Assembly (NCBI RefSeq): GCF_000331735.1
Contig: NC_020126.1
Location: 2,542,001 to 2,606,000, forward strand
DNA: 64,000 bases
Direction: 5' to 3'
DNA from: Myxococcus stipitatus DSM 14675
GTDB taxonomy: Bacteria > Myxococcota > Myxococcia > Myxococcales > Myxococcaceae
Shown: in pieces, positions 31,101-42,603 of the stretch
Position numbering within the stretch: position 1 is the stretch's first letter
Layout: each line of letters starts with the position of its first letter
Notes under the pieces: model-generated
What the model saw: the letters and a program-made list of their open reading frames with translations, nothing else
Database searches by the model: none
What the model was told of the DNA's origin: nothing
Position numbers and translations under genes: made by a program

Positions 31101-34100
31101 CTTGCCGAGCCTTCCGCGGGTCGGCGGAGAGGCCTCGCCAGTCGGCCTCTTCCCACGGCAGTCGGGCCTCCCCGTGGACGAGCTGGTGCGGCTCCTCCAT
31201 GCCCTCCCAGGCGAAGCTGGTGCGGAGGATGGGGTGGCGCTCCATCGTCTCGCGCCAGGCGAGGCGCAGGGCCTCGGCGTTCAGGTCCGTGTCCAGGGTC
31301 CACGCGGCCCGCTCGAAGTACACGCCCGCGCGAGGCTCCAGCCGCGCGTGGAACAGCATGCCCTGCTGCATGGGGGACAGCGGGTAGAGGTCCTCCAGGC
31401 CGGGGTGGTCGCGCAGCAGCGTGTCCAGCGTGGCCTGTGTCACGTCGGCCAGCGGGAAGTCGGAGGGCGACAGGCGCTTCGCGTCCTCGGTGTCCTGTCC
31501 CGCCATGAGCTCGCGCAGCGCGTGGAGATAGCCCTGGGCGAGGGCTTCCAGTGTCGAGCGGTGGTGCAGGGCCTCGCTGTAGGTGAGGGACACTTCCAGC
31601 CGGCCCTCCAGCACGTGCGCGTTCACCTCCAGCACCTGTCGGCGGAGGCCGAGATGGCTCTGCTGCGCGCCGATGGGCTCATCCGCCGGGACGAGCGGCG
31701 AGTCGGACGGGAGCGCGCTGTCGAGCTGCCCCAGGTAGTTGAAGGCGACCTGCGGCTCGGGGCTGGCTTCGAGCTTCGTGCGCAGGGAGTCCTGGCGCAG
31801 GTATCGAAGCAGTCCATGGCCGAGGCCCTTGCGAGGAATCCGTCGCAGCGCATCCCGCACCGCGCGCAGGCCATCGCCGGGTGTGCCGACTGGGGGCAGC
31901 TCCACGGTGACGGGGTAGATGCTGGTGAACCAGCCCACGGTGCGGCTGAGGTCCACGTCCTCGAAGAGCTCCTCGCGGCCGTGTCCTTCCCACTGCACGC
32001 GATGCAGCCGGTGCCCTGTCCACGCGGAGAGGGCACGCACGAGCGCGGTGAGCAGCACTTCATCGATGCGCGCGCGGTACGACTTCGGCAGCTCGTGAAG
32101 CAGCGCGCGGGTCTCCTCTGTCGCGAGCGCGACGCTGACCGTGCGAGCCGAGGCGAGTGTGTTGTCCCCGCCCGGGAGGTCGAGAGGCAGCGGAGGCACG
32201 TCCAGGCCTTGCCGCAACCACGTGGCGGCTTCTTCGGCCAGCTCCGGCCCCTGGGCGAGGGCCTCCAGCCGACGAGCCCACTCCTGGAACGAGGTGGTCT
32301 TCGCGGGCAGGGAGACGGCGTCGCCACGCAGGAGCTGCTGGTACGCGGTGCCGAGGTCCTGGAGCAGCACGCGCCAGGAGACGGCATCCACCACGAGGTG
32401 GTGGACGGCGAGCAGCAGGCGGGTGCCACGAGGTCCCAGGTCGAAGAGGACGGCGGCCATCAACGGCGCCCGGGTCAGGTCGAAGCCCGCTTGCACCTTC
32501 CGGGCTTCTGCTTCCAGGGCCTCTCGCTGCGCCGCTGCATCGAGGGCGGACAGGTCCACCCCGCGCAGCTCCACCGCGTGGGCTGGCGCGGTCGGGATGA
32601 CTGTTCCTGACGTCTGTTGCTCCGACGCATGCGCCGCATCACTGGGGGGCTGTGCGGTTGCGGCGGCCTGCGAGGCATGCGCCTTGTCGGGTGGTGGATG
32701 GGCGCCAGGGGCTGTGTACGAAGTCGCGGCGCACGTCCTCGTGGCGTCCGCCAGCGCGGCGTTCTCCTGTCGCCAACCGTTCGGAGTCTCCTCGAAGCGC
32801 AAGCGGAGGGCATCGTGGTGCGCCACCAGCGCGGTCAACGCGTCACGCAGCGCTTCCTGGCTCGGGCGCTCGCGCAGCCCCAGCAGGAGGGACTGGTTGT
32901 AGTGGTGGGGCTCCGGGCGCCGCGACTCGAAGAACCACTGTTGGATGGGCGTGAGGGGCACCGGGCCCGTCACCACGCCTTGTTCGCCTCGGGGCGCCTG
33001 GGCCTCGCTCACGTGCGGAGCCAGCGCGGCGATGGTCTGGTGCTGGAAGAACTGTCTCGGGGTGATGCGCAGCCCCGCCTCTTGCGCTCTCGCGATGACC
33101 TGGATGCTGACGATGGAGTCGCCACCCAGCTCGAAGAAGTTGTCGTGGATGCCCACGCGCTCGCGCGACAGCACGGCCGACCAGATGGCCGTCAGCGTCC
33201 GCTCCACGGCCGTGCGCGGCGCGACATAGGTATCCTGGGCCCGCTGTGGCTGTTGCTGCACCTCGGACGCGAGCGCTCGGCGGTCCACCTTTCCGCTGGA
33301 CGTGAGCGGCAGTGCCTTCAGCGAGATGAACGCAGACGGCACCATGTAGTCCGGAAGCCGCGCCTCCAGCGCACGCCGCAGCGCCGCCGTGTCCGGCGCC
33401 TCCTCGTCCACGGGGACAATCCAGGCCACGAGCTGCCTTCTGCCCGGTGCCTCCTCGCGCACCGCGACCGCCGCCTCACGCACCTCGGGGAGCTCCGCCA
33501 GCGCGGCCTCCACCTCTCCCAGCTCGATGCGGAAGCCGCGCAGCTTCACCTGGAAGTCGGTGCGGCCCAGGAACTCGAGATGTCCGTCCGCCAGCCAGCG
33601 CACCCGGTCTCCCGTGCGGTACAGCCGCGCGCCCTGCGTACCGCTGAGCGCATCCGGAACGAAGCGCTCCGCCGTCAGCTCCGGCCGACCGAGATACCCT
33701 CGCGCCACACCCACGCCGCCGATGAACAGCTCTCCCGGTACGCCCGTGGGCACGGGCCGCCCCTCGGCATCCAGCACGTACAGCCGCACGTTGGGCCACG
33801 CCCGGCCGATGTCCGGCCTCTCCGCATCCACCTGCTCCCGCGCGGAGGCGCACACCGTCACCTCCGTGGGGCCATACGCGTTGACGAAGTGGCGCCCCAC
33901 CACCCACTGCCGCGCGAGCTCCGGCGTGCACGCCTCACCCGCCGAGATGACGGACGCGAGCCCGGGCAAGCCCGCAGGGTCCAACCGCGCCAGCACCGAA
34001 GGCGTCAACGTGGCCACGGTGATTCCCTGCGACACCAGCAGCCCCTGCAGCGGCGCTCCCGGCATGAGCGCATCCCGCGGTGCCAGGCACAGCCGCGCAC

Positions 34101-37100
34101 CCGCCAGCAGCGCCGAGAACACCTCACACACCGAGGCATCGAAGCTGATGGCCGCGAACTGGAGCACGCGACTGTCCGGCTGGATGCGATGCGCGCGAAC
34201 GGCCGCCAGGGCCGTGTTGCACAGGCCCCGATGCGTCAGCAGCGTGCCCTTGGGCTTGCCCGTCGAGCCCGAGGTGAAGATGACGTAGGCGAGGTGGTCC
34301 GGCGACAGCGCGACAGAGGGCGGAACCACCGGTTGCCGCGCGATGTGCTTCGCGTCCGCTTCGGAGTCCAGGCACACGAGCAGCTCCGCCTGGATGGGCA
34401 GCTCGTCCGCGAGGTGCTCCTGGGTGATGACGACGGGAACCCCCGCGTCACGCATCATCAGCCCGAGCCGAGCCATGGGAAGCGTCGGGTCCAGCGGCAG
34501 CCACGCGCCTCCGGCCTTGAGGATGGCGAGGAGTCCCACCACCAGCTCCGGCGAGCGCTCCAGGCACAAGCCCACGCGGACCTCGGGCCCCACGCCCAGT
34601 CCTCGCAGATGCCCCGCGAGCTGGTTGGCGCGGGCGTCCAGCTCGCGATAGCGGAGCTCTCGGCCCTCGAAGCTGACGGCCACCGCGTCCGGCGTGCGCG
34701 CCACCTGGGCCTCGAAGAGGCGATGCGCGAGGGCCTCCTCGGGCAGCGACACCGCCGTGTCATTCCACTCCACCAGCAGGCGGTGACGCTCCGCCTCGGG
34801 CAGCAGCGCCAGCCGTGAGACGTGCTCCTCCGGCCGCGCCACGGCGCTCGCGAGCACCTGGCCCAGGTGCTCCCGCATCCGAGCGATGGTCTCCCGCGCG
34901 TAGAGGTCGGTGCTGTACTCGCACAGGCACTCGAGCCCGTGCTCCGTCTCCGTGACCACCCACGTCATGTCGAACCGGGCGGTGTTCGTGGTGCTCGCTT
35001 CCTCCTTCAGCACGAGCCCCGGCAGCTCCAGGTCGGAGCCCGGTGCGTTCTGGAGGATGAGCTTCACCTGGAAGACCGGCGAGTAACCCACGCTGCGCTC
35101 GGGGTTGACCGCCTTGACCAGCTCCTCGAAGGGGAGGTCCTGGTGCGCGTACGCCTCCAGCGCCGTGCGCCGCGTCTGCCGCAGCAGCGCGCGGAAGGTC
35201 GGGTCCCCCGAGAGGTCCCCGCGCATGACGAGCTGGTTGATGAAGAACCCGATCAGCCCCTCGGTGCCCAGGTGGTTGCGGTTGGCGATGTCCGTGCCGA
35301 CGACGAGGTCCGTCTCCCCCGTGTAGCGGTGGAGCAGGACCTGGAACGCGGCCATCACCGCCATGAAGGGCGTGGCGCCTTCACGTCGGCAGAGCGCGCG
35401 CAGGGCCTCGGCCTCCTCGCGAGCCAGCAGGGGGCCTTGATGCGTGGTGCCTCGGAAGCCCTGCACGGGGGGACGGGGATGGTCCGCGGGCAGCTCCAGG
35501 AAGGGCGGAGCCCCCGCGAGCCGCTCCTTCCAGTACGAGAGCTGCCGCTCCAGCGCGGCGCCGGACAGCCACTCCCGCTGCCAGCGCGCATAGTCGGCGT
35601 ACTGCACCGGGAGCGGCGACAAGGCCGAGGGCTGTCCCGCGCTGAACGACGCATAGAGCGCGGCCACCTCGCGCACCAGCACGGAGAGAGACCAGCCGTC
35701 GGCGATGATGTGGTGCAGCGTCAGCAGCAGCAGGTGCTCGTGCTCTCCCAGCCGCACCAGGGCGCAGCGGAAGCCAGGGCTCCGCTCCAGGGCGAAGGGC
35801 CGTCGGGCTTCCTCATCCACCCGCCGCCGCGCCTCTGCCTCACGCTGCTCGACCGGAAGCCCCGTCAGGTCGATGACCTCCAGCGGGACGTCCGCCACGG
35901 GCGCGACGACCTGCGCGGGCGTCTGTCCGTGCATCAGGAACGTCGTGCGCAGGCTCTCGTGCCGCGCTCGCAGTGCATCCAGGCACCGTCGAGCGACGTC
36001 CGCATCCAGTGCCCCCGACAGACGGAGGACCGCCGGCATGTTGTAGACGGGGCTCTCCGGCTCCATGCGGTAGAGGAACCAGAGCCGCTGCTGCGCGAAC
36101 GACAGCGGTTGAGGTCCCTCATGGGGAGCGGTTCGCAGCGGCGGAGGAGGCGGCTCCCCCATCGCCTTCGCGCGCAGCGCCTGGATGCGCTCGGAGAGGC
36201 CCGCCACGGTGGGGGCCTCGAAGAGCGTGGCGATGGGGAGCTCCAAGCCGAAGGCCTCGCGCACGCGCGACACCACCTGCGTGGCGAGCAGCGAGTGGCC
36301 GCCCAGGTCGAAGAAGGCGTCGTGGAGGCCGAAGCGCTCCGTGCGCAGCACCGAGGCCCAGATGCTGGCGACCAGCTCCTCGGTGCCGCTCCGAGGCGCG
36401 AGCGCGGCACCGCTCGCAGCGGACATCGGCGCGGCCAGGGCCTTGCGGTCCACCTTGCCATTGGGCGTCAGCGGCAGCGTTTCCATCGACGTGAAGGACG
36501 CGGGCACCATGTAGCCCGGCAGCCGCTGCTGGAGGAACGCGCGCACGTCCCCCGCGTCCGCCGCCATCCCCGCGTGAGGCACCACGTAGGCCGCGAGGCG
36601 CTGGTCTCCCGGGACGTCCTCGCGCACCAGGACCACCGCGTCACCGATGGACGGGTGCTGGCGCAGCGTGGCCTCGATTTCACCGAGCTCGATGCGATGA
36701 CCGCGCAGCTTCACCTGTCCGTCGCGGCGGCCGAGGAACTCCATCGCGCCGTCGGGCAGGAAGCGCGCCAGGTCTCCCGGGCGGTACATCCGCGCGCCCG
36801 TGCGTCCGCTGAAGGGGTCGGGCACGAAGCGCTCGGCGGTGAGGTCCGCGCGGCCCAGGTAGCCGCGCGCCACGCCCACGCCGCCGATGTACAGCTCACC
36901 CACGACACCGACGGGCACGGGCTGGAGCTGTGCATCCAGTACGTACATCTCCGTGTTCGCGATGGGGCGGCCGATGGGGACGACTCCATCCACCAGCCCT
37001 GTCGCGCTCACGTCGTGGATGGAGCAGCCGACCACTGTCTCCGTGGGGCCGTACTCGTTGACCAGCCGCACCCGAGGCGCCTGTCGCCGCCACAGCTCCA

Positions 37101-40100
37101 CCGTCGCCGCGGGGAGCGCCTCACCTCCGACGACGAAGGTCCCCTCCAGTGAGGCCAGCGCCTGCTCGGGCAGGAGGTTGGACAGCACCTGGAGGTGCGC
37201 GGGGGTGAGCTTGACGAGCCCATGACGATGCTCCCGCAGCGACACCGCCAGTGCCTCCAGCTCCTGGCCCGAGGGCAGCAGATGGACCGTGCCGCCCGCG
37301 CAGAGCGGGGTGAGGAGGCTGGTGAGGGTGGCGTCGAACGCGATGGAGGTGTGGACCGGCGCGCTCTGCCCCTGCGTCACCTGGTACTCGCGCCGCGCCC
37401 AGTCGAGGTAGTGGACGAGTCCCCGCTGCGTCACCAGCGTGCCCTTGGGCAGGCCCGTGGAGCCGGAGGTGTAGATGACATATGCGAGCGCGTCGCCGTT
37501 CGGAGTCGGAGGCAGCGCACCCGTCGCGAGACCCGGGTGTGCATCCCGAGGTCCATCCAGGAGGACGGTGCGGAGGCCCACGGAGGAGAGTTCCGGCGCG
37601 AAGTGGCTCGTCGTGAGCAGCACCTCCGCGCGGGAGTCCGACAGCATGAAGGCCCGTCGCTCGGACGGATAGGCCGGGTCCAACGGGAGCCAGCCCGCGC
37701 CCGCCTTCGTGGCGGCCAGCAGTCCGATGAGCAGCTCGAGCGAGCGGTCCAGGTGGAGCGCCACCAGCCGCTCCGGCCCCACGCCCATCGAGCGCAGCTG
37801 CCAGGCGACTTGATTGGCGCGGGCATCCAGCTCCCCGTAGGTGAGCGTCCGAGTGCCCTCGACCGCGGCGACCGCGTCGGGATGAGCCAACGCGCGAGCC
37901 TCGAAGAGGGCCCGGAAGGTCGCATCGGTGGAGAAGGGCGCGGCGGTGGCGTTCCAATCCACGAGCAACCGCCGCTGTTCCTCCGGAGGCAGTGCGCTCG
38001 TGGTGTGGTGGGGCTGGTCCGCGTGGAAGGCGAGCGCGCTCAGGACGCGTTGGAAGGCGGCGCCCACCTGCTCCACCTGCACGTGCTCCAGCTCGACGGC
38101 GTTGTAGTCGAGCTCGAGCGTGAGCTCCTGGGTGTGGGGCTCGGTCTGGAAGTGGACCGCGAGGGTGGCGTTGGTGCCCTCGGCGCGAATCATGCCCAGC
38201 GTCTCGACCTGTGAGAGCGTTCCTGCCAGCTCGTGCAGGACGTGGAAGTGCATGTAGTTGAACATGACTTCGTAGAGGGGCTCGCGGCCCCACTGCCGCT
38301 GGATGTCCGCCATGGGGAAGCGGCGGAACGGATACAGCGCGCGCTCGGCGTCGAACGCGGCGCGGACCAGGGACGTCCAGCTCCCAGGGGCGAGCCGCAG
38401 TCGGAAGGGAAGGGTGTTGAGGAAGATGGCGCGCAGCCGGGAGCCATCGCCTTCCTCGGGGCGGCTGTTGACGCCCATGCCGGTGATGACGTCGTCCTGG
38501 CCGCTCATCAGGCCCATCACCTTGAGGTGGGCGGCGACGAGGATGCTCTTGAAGGGGACGCCCTCGGCGCGGGTGAGCGCGAGCAGCCCGTCGTGGACCT
38601 CACGCGACAGCGGCACCTTGACGGTGGCGATGCGCGGCGTCTCGGAGGCGGGAGCGCGCCGCCAGCGAGGCAGCCGCATGACGGAGCCTCCCGCGAGCTG
38701 GTCCCTCCAGAACCGCTGGTGCGGCTCCGACTCGATGACCCGGCGCTCCATGGCCACGAAGTCGCGATACGTCATCGTGGCGGGCAGCTCGGGAGGAGGC
38801 GTCTGCCCGTTCACCAGCGCGTGGTGGTGGTTGAAGATCTCCACGAGGGTGGAGTGGAGGCTCCAGCCGTCGATGATGGCGTGGCACTCGGTGAGCGTGA
38901 ACTGGAAGGACTGCTCGCCGCGCAGGTGGATGAAGAAGCGCAGCAGGGGCGGCACGGCCAGGTCGAAGGGGGTGTGCCGCTCGTCCACCAGGAGCTGCCG
39001 GATGGCGGCCTCCTGCTCCGCGTCGGACAGGTGCCGGAGGTCGACGACCTTCATCGAGAGCGTCGCCTCGCGATGCACGAGCTGGAGCGGCTCGCTGTAC
39101 GTCGTCATGTCGAACGACGTGCGCAGCACGGGGTGTCGCGCGACGACGACGCGCATCGCCTCCTCGAACATCACGGTGTCCACCGGCGTCTGCAGCCGCA
39201 GATGGAACGTGTCCGTGTTGTGGTAGACGTTCGAGTCCGGCGCGAGCTGCATGTGGTACAGCATCCCGGCCTGGATTCGCGCGAGCGGATAGGCGTCTTC
39301 GATGCCCGGTGGCAGCTTCGCCCGGTCCTCTTCGGTGAGGAGGCTGAAGGGCTCGGTGCGAGGGAACTCCTCGCGCACGGGCTGCTCGCGCGTGGCGCCG
39401 GCCGCGTCCATCAGCGCGGCCACCGTCTGATGCTGGAAGAGTTGCTGGAGGGTGAAGTCCAGGCCCTTGCGCCGCGCGAGCGTCAGCACGCGGATGCTGA
39501 GGATGGAGTCACCGCCCAGCGCGAAGAAGTTGTCCTGGATGCCGACGCGGGGAACACCGAGCACCTCCGACCAGATGGCGCACAGGGTGGCCTCCGCGTC
39601 GTTGCGAGGCGCGACGTAGCGCGCGGGCTCGGCGCGCTCACGCGACGGCGCGGGCAGGGCCTTGCGGTCCACCTTCCCGTTGGCGGTGAGCGGGAAGCGC
39701 TCCATCAGGACGAAGGCGCTCGGCACCATGTAGTCCGGGAGGCGGGCGAGCAGGAACTGACGCAGGTCCGCGACGCTCGGAGGCGCATGGTCTCCCGTGG
39801 CGAGATAGGCCACGAGCGAGCGTGCGCCGGGCGTCTCCTCGCGCACCAGGACGAGCGCCTCGCGCACGGCGGGGTGCAGGCTGAGGACGACCTGGATCTC
39901 TCCCAGCTCGATGCGGAAGCCGCGAATCTTCACCTGGTCGTCGATGCGGCCCAGGTACTCCAGCTGTCCATCCGGCGTGAAGCGCGCCAGGTCTCCGGTG
40001 CGGTACAGCCGGGCTCCGGGGACGTGGCTGAACGGATGGGGCACGAAGCGCTGGGCGGTGAGGCCCGACTGCCCCAGGTAGCCGCGCGCGAGCCCCGCGC

Positions 40101-42558
40101 CGCCGACATGAATCTCGCCCGTGACGCCGATGGGCACGGGCTCCATGCGCGAGTCCAGCACGTAGAGCTGGAGGTCGGGGATGGCCAGGCCGATGGGACT
40201 CTGCTGCGTGTGCGCGGCCTCCGCGGCCGTCATCGGCCGGTAGGTGACATGCACGGTCGTCTCGGTGATGCCGTACATGTTGACGAGCTGGGGCCGAGCA
40301 TCCCCGTGTCGCTGGAACCAGGGCACCAACGTCGCCGGCTCCAGCGCCTCGCCGCCGAAGATGACGGAGCGCAGGGCGAGCGGCAGGGACTTCGACTCCA
40401 GCCGCTCCTCCGCCTGGATGAGCTGGCGGAACGCGGCGGGCGTCTGGTTCAGCACCGTGACGCGCTCATCGTGCAGCAACTGGAGGAAGGCATCGGGCGA
40501 GCGCGACGTGAGGTAGGGGACCACCACCAGCCGGCCGCCGTACAGCAGCGCGCCCCACAGCTCCCAGACGGAGAAGTCGAACGCGTACGAGTGGAAGAGG
40601 GTCCAGACGTCGCTCGCGTCGAAGTGGAACCACGCCTCCGTCGCGTCGAAGAGGCGCAGCACGTTGCCGTGCGGGAGCAGCGAGCCCTTGGGGCGCCCCG
40701 TGGAGCCGGACGTGTAGATGACGTACGCGAGGCCCGCCTCGGAGATGGGTACGTCGGGCGAAGTGGTGGGCTGACGCGCGAGGTCCTCGGCGGCGTCCTC
40801 CAGGACCAGCAGCGACACGCCGTCCGTCGGCAAGCGCTCCGCGAGGTGTCGCTGGGTGATGGCGACGGGCATCTGGCTGTCCGTCACCATGTAGGCCAGC
40901 CGGTCCGCGGGGTACGTCGGGTCGAGCGGCACGTACGCCGCGCCCGCCTTGAGGATGCCGAGGATGCCCACCACCGTGGCGGCGGAGCGCTCCACGCACA
41001 GACCCACCAGCGTCTCTCGCTCGACGCCGCGGGCGCGCAGCGCGTGGGCGAGCTGGTTCGCGCGGCGGTCCAGCTCCGCGTAGGTGATGCGCTCTTTCTC
41101 GCTGACGACCGCGATGGCGTCGGGCCGCTGCCGGACCTGGGCCTCGAAGCGCTGAGGCAGGCTGCCCTCGGTGGGGAAGGGCTTCAGCGCGGGCCAGGTC
41201 TCCAGGAGTTGATGCCGCTCGGGCGCCGTCAGCAGGGGCCAGGCGTCCAGCCGGAGGTCCGGGGCGCGCGTGACGCCGTCGAGCAAGGAGAGCAGATGGC
41301 CGCGCAGCCGCTCCATCGTCGCCCGGTCGAAGAGGTCGGTGTTGTACTCGAGCACTCCGCGCAGCCCGTCCTGGCCCTCTTGCAGGTCCAGCGTGACGTC
41401 GAACTTGGAGGTGCCCGTCTCGAACTCGACGGTCTTCAGCGTGAGCCCCGGCAGCGTCAGCTCGCGCGGTGAGGCTGCCTGGAGGTTGAGCGCCGCCTGG
41501 AACAGCGGGGTGTAGCTGAGGTTCCGCTCGGGCTGGACCTGCTCCATCAGCTGCTCGAAGGGCAGGTCCTGATGTGCGTGGGCCTCCAGCAACACCTCGC
41601 GCACGCGGGCGAGCAGCTCGCGGAAGGTGGGGTTGCCGGACAGGTCCGTGCGCAGCACCAGCGTGTTGACGAAGAAGCCAATCAGCCCCTCCGTCTGGAT
41701 GTTCGCGCGGTTGTTCTGCGGCGCGCCCACGACGATGTCCGTCTGGTGGGTGTAGCGCGACAGCAGCCCCTGCCACGCGGCGAGCACGGCCATGAACAGC
41801 GTGGCGCGCTCGCGCTGTCCCAGCGTGCGCAGCGCCTCGACGAGGGGCCGGGGGAGGTGGATGGGCAGCGCGGCGCCCCTCTGCGACTGGAGCGCGGGCC
41901 GAGGCCGGTCGGTGGGAAGCTGGAGCACGCTGGCGCCCGCGAGCTTCTGCTTCCAGTAGGTGAGGTGCGCGTCCAGCGTCCCCGGTGTCTCCAGCCAGTC
42001 GCGCTGCCACTGGGTGTAGTCCGCGTACTGGAGAGGGAGCGGCTCCAGGTCCGGCTCGCGGCCCGCGCGGAACGCGTCGTAGAGCCGCGACATCTCGTGG
42101 ACGAGGATGCCCAGCGAGCCACCGTCCGAGATGATGTGGTGCAGCGTCATCACCAGGAGGTGCTCGGTGGGCGTGAGCCGGAAGAGGCGCAGGCGGAGCA
42201 GCGGGCCGCGCATCAGGTCGAACGGCCGACGGCACTCCTCGGTGGCCAGTCGCCTCGCGTGCTCCTCGCGCTCCGCCTCGGGGGCGTCGCACAGGTCCAC
42301 GCGCGTGATGGGCGCGCGGCCCTCCGGGGCGATGACCTGGACGGGGTTGCCGTCCTCCTGGGCGAACGTGGTGCGCAGCGACTCATGCCGCTCGACGAGT
42401 GCATCGAAGGAGCGCTGGAGCGCGTCGACGTCGAGGTGCCCGCCGAGCCTCACGGCTCCCGCGATGTTGTAGCTCGGGTTCTCCGGCTGGAGGAGATGGA
42501 GGAACCACAGCCGCTGCTGCGCGAACGAGACGGGGAAGACGAAGGATTCGGCGGTCAT
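28141..42558 (-). CDS. Four-module NRPS: C-A(Thr)-PCP / C-A(Asn)-PCP / C-A(aromatic)-PCP-E / C-A(basic)-PCP
   Basis: This 4805-aa synthetase adds residues 3-6. Module 1: C with His141; A code DFWNIGMVHK (Thr, exact match to a known code); PCP Ser1018. Module 2: C with CHAIIDG (His1226; first His replaced by Cys1225); A code DATKVGEVGK (Asn-like); PCP Ser2089. Module 3: C with His2283; A code DACTIAAVCK (Phe/Tyr-like); PCP Ser3148; then an epimerase with HHLVVDAVSW (His3387). The E domain contains an unusual Ala/Pro/Thr-rich insertion at about 3265-3327. Module 4: C of the kind that follows E domains (YPLSPMQQGMLFH, His3859); A code DVGEFASIDK (Orn-like, basic); PCP Ser4731. So one D-residue is expected, at the aromatic position. 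Codes were read by eye. The start lies 45 bp after the upstream stop and lacks a clear Shine-Dalgarno. The stop overlaps the next gene by 8 bp. Confidence 0.96.
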
Positions 42559-42603
42559 GAGGCGCGGGAGGGGAAAGTGGTGGGGCGGCCCCGAGGGGCG
42601 GCG

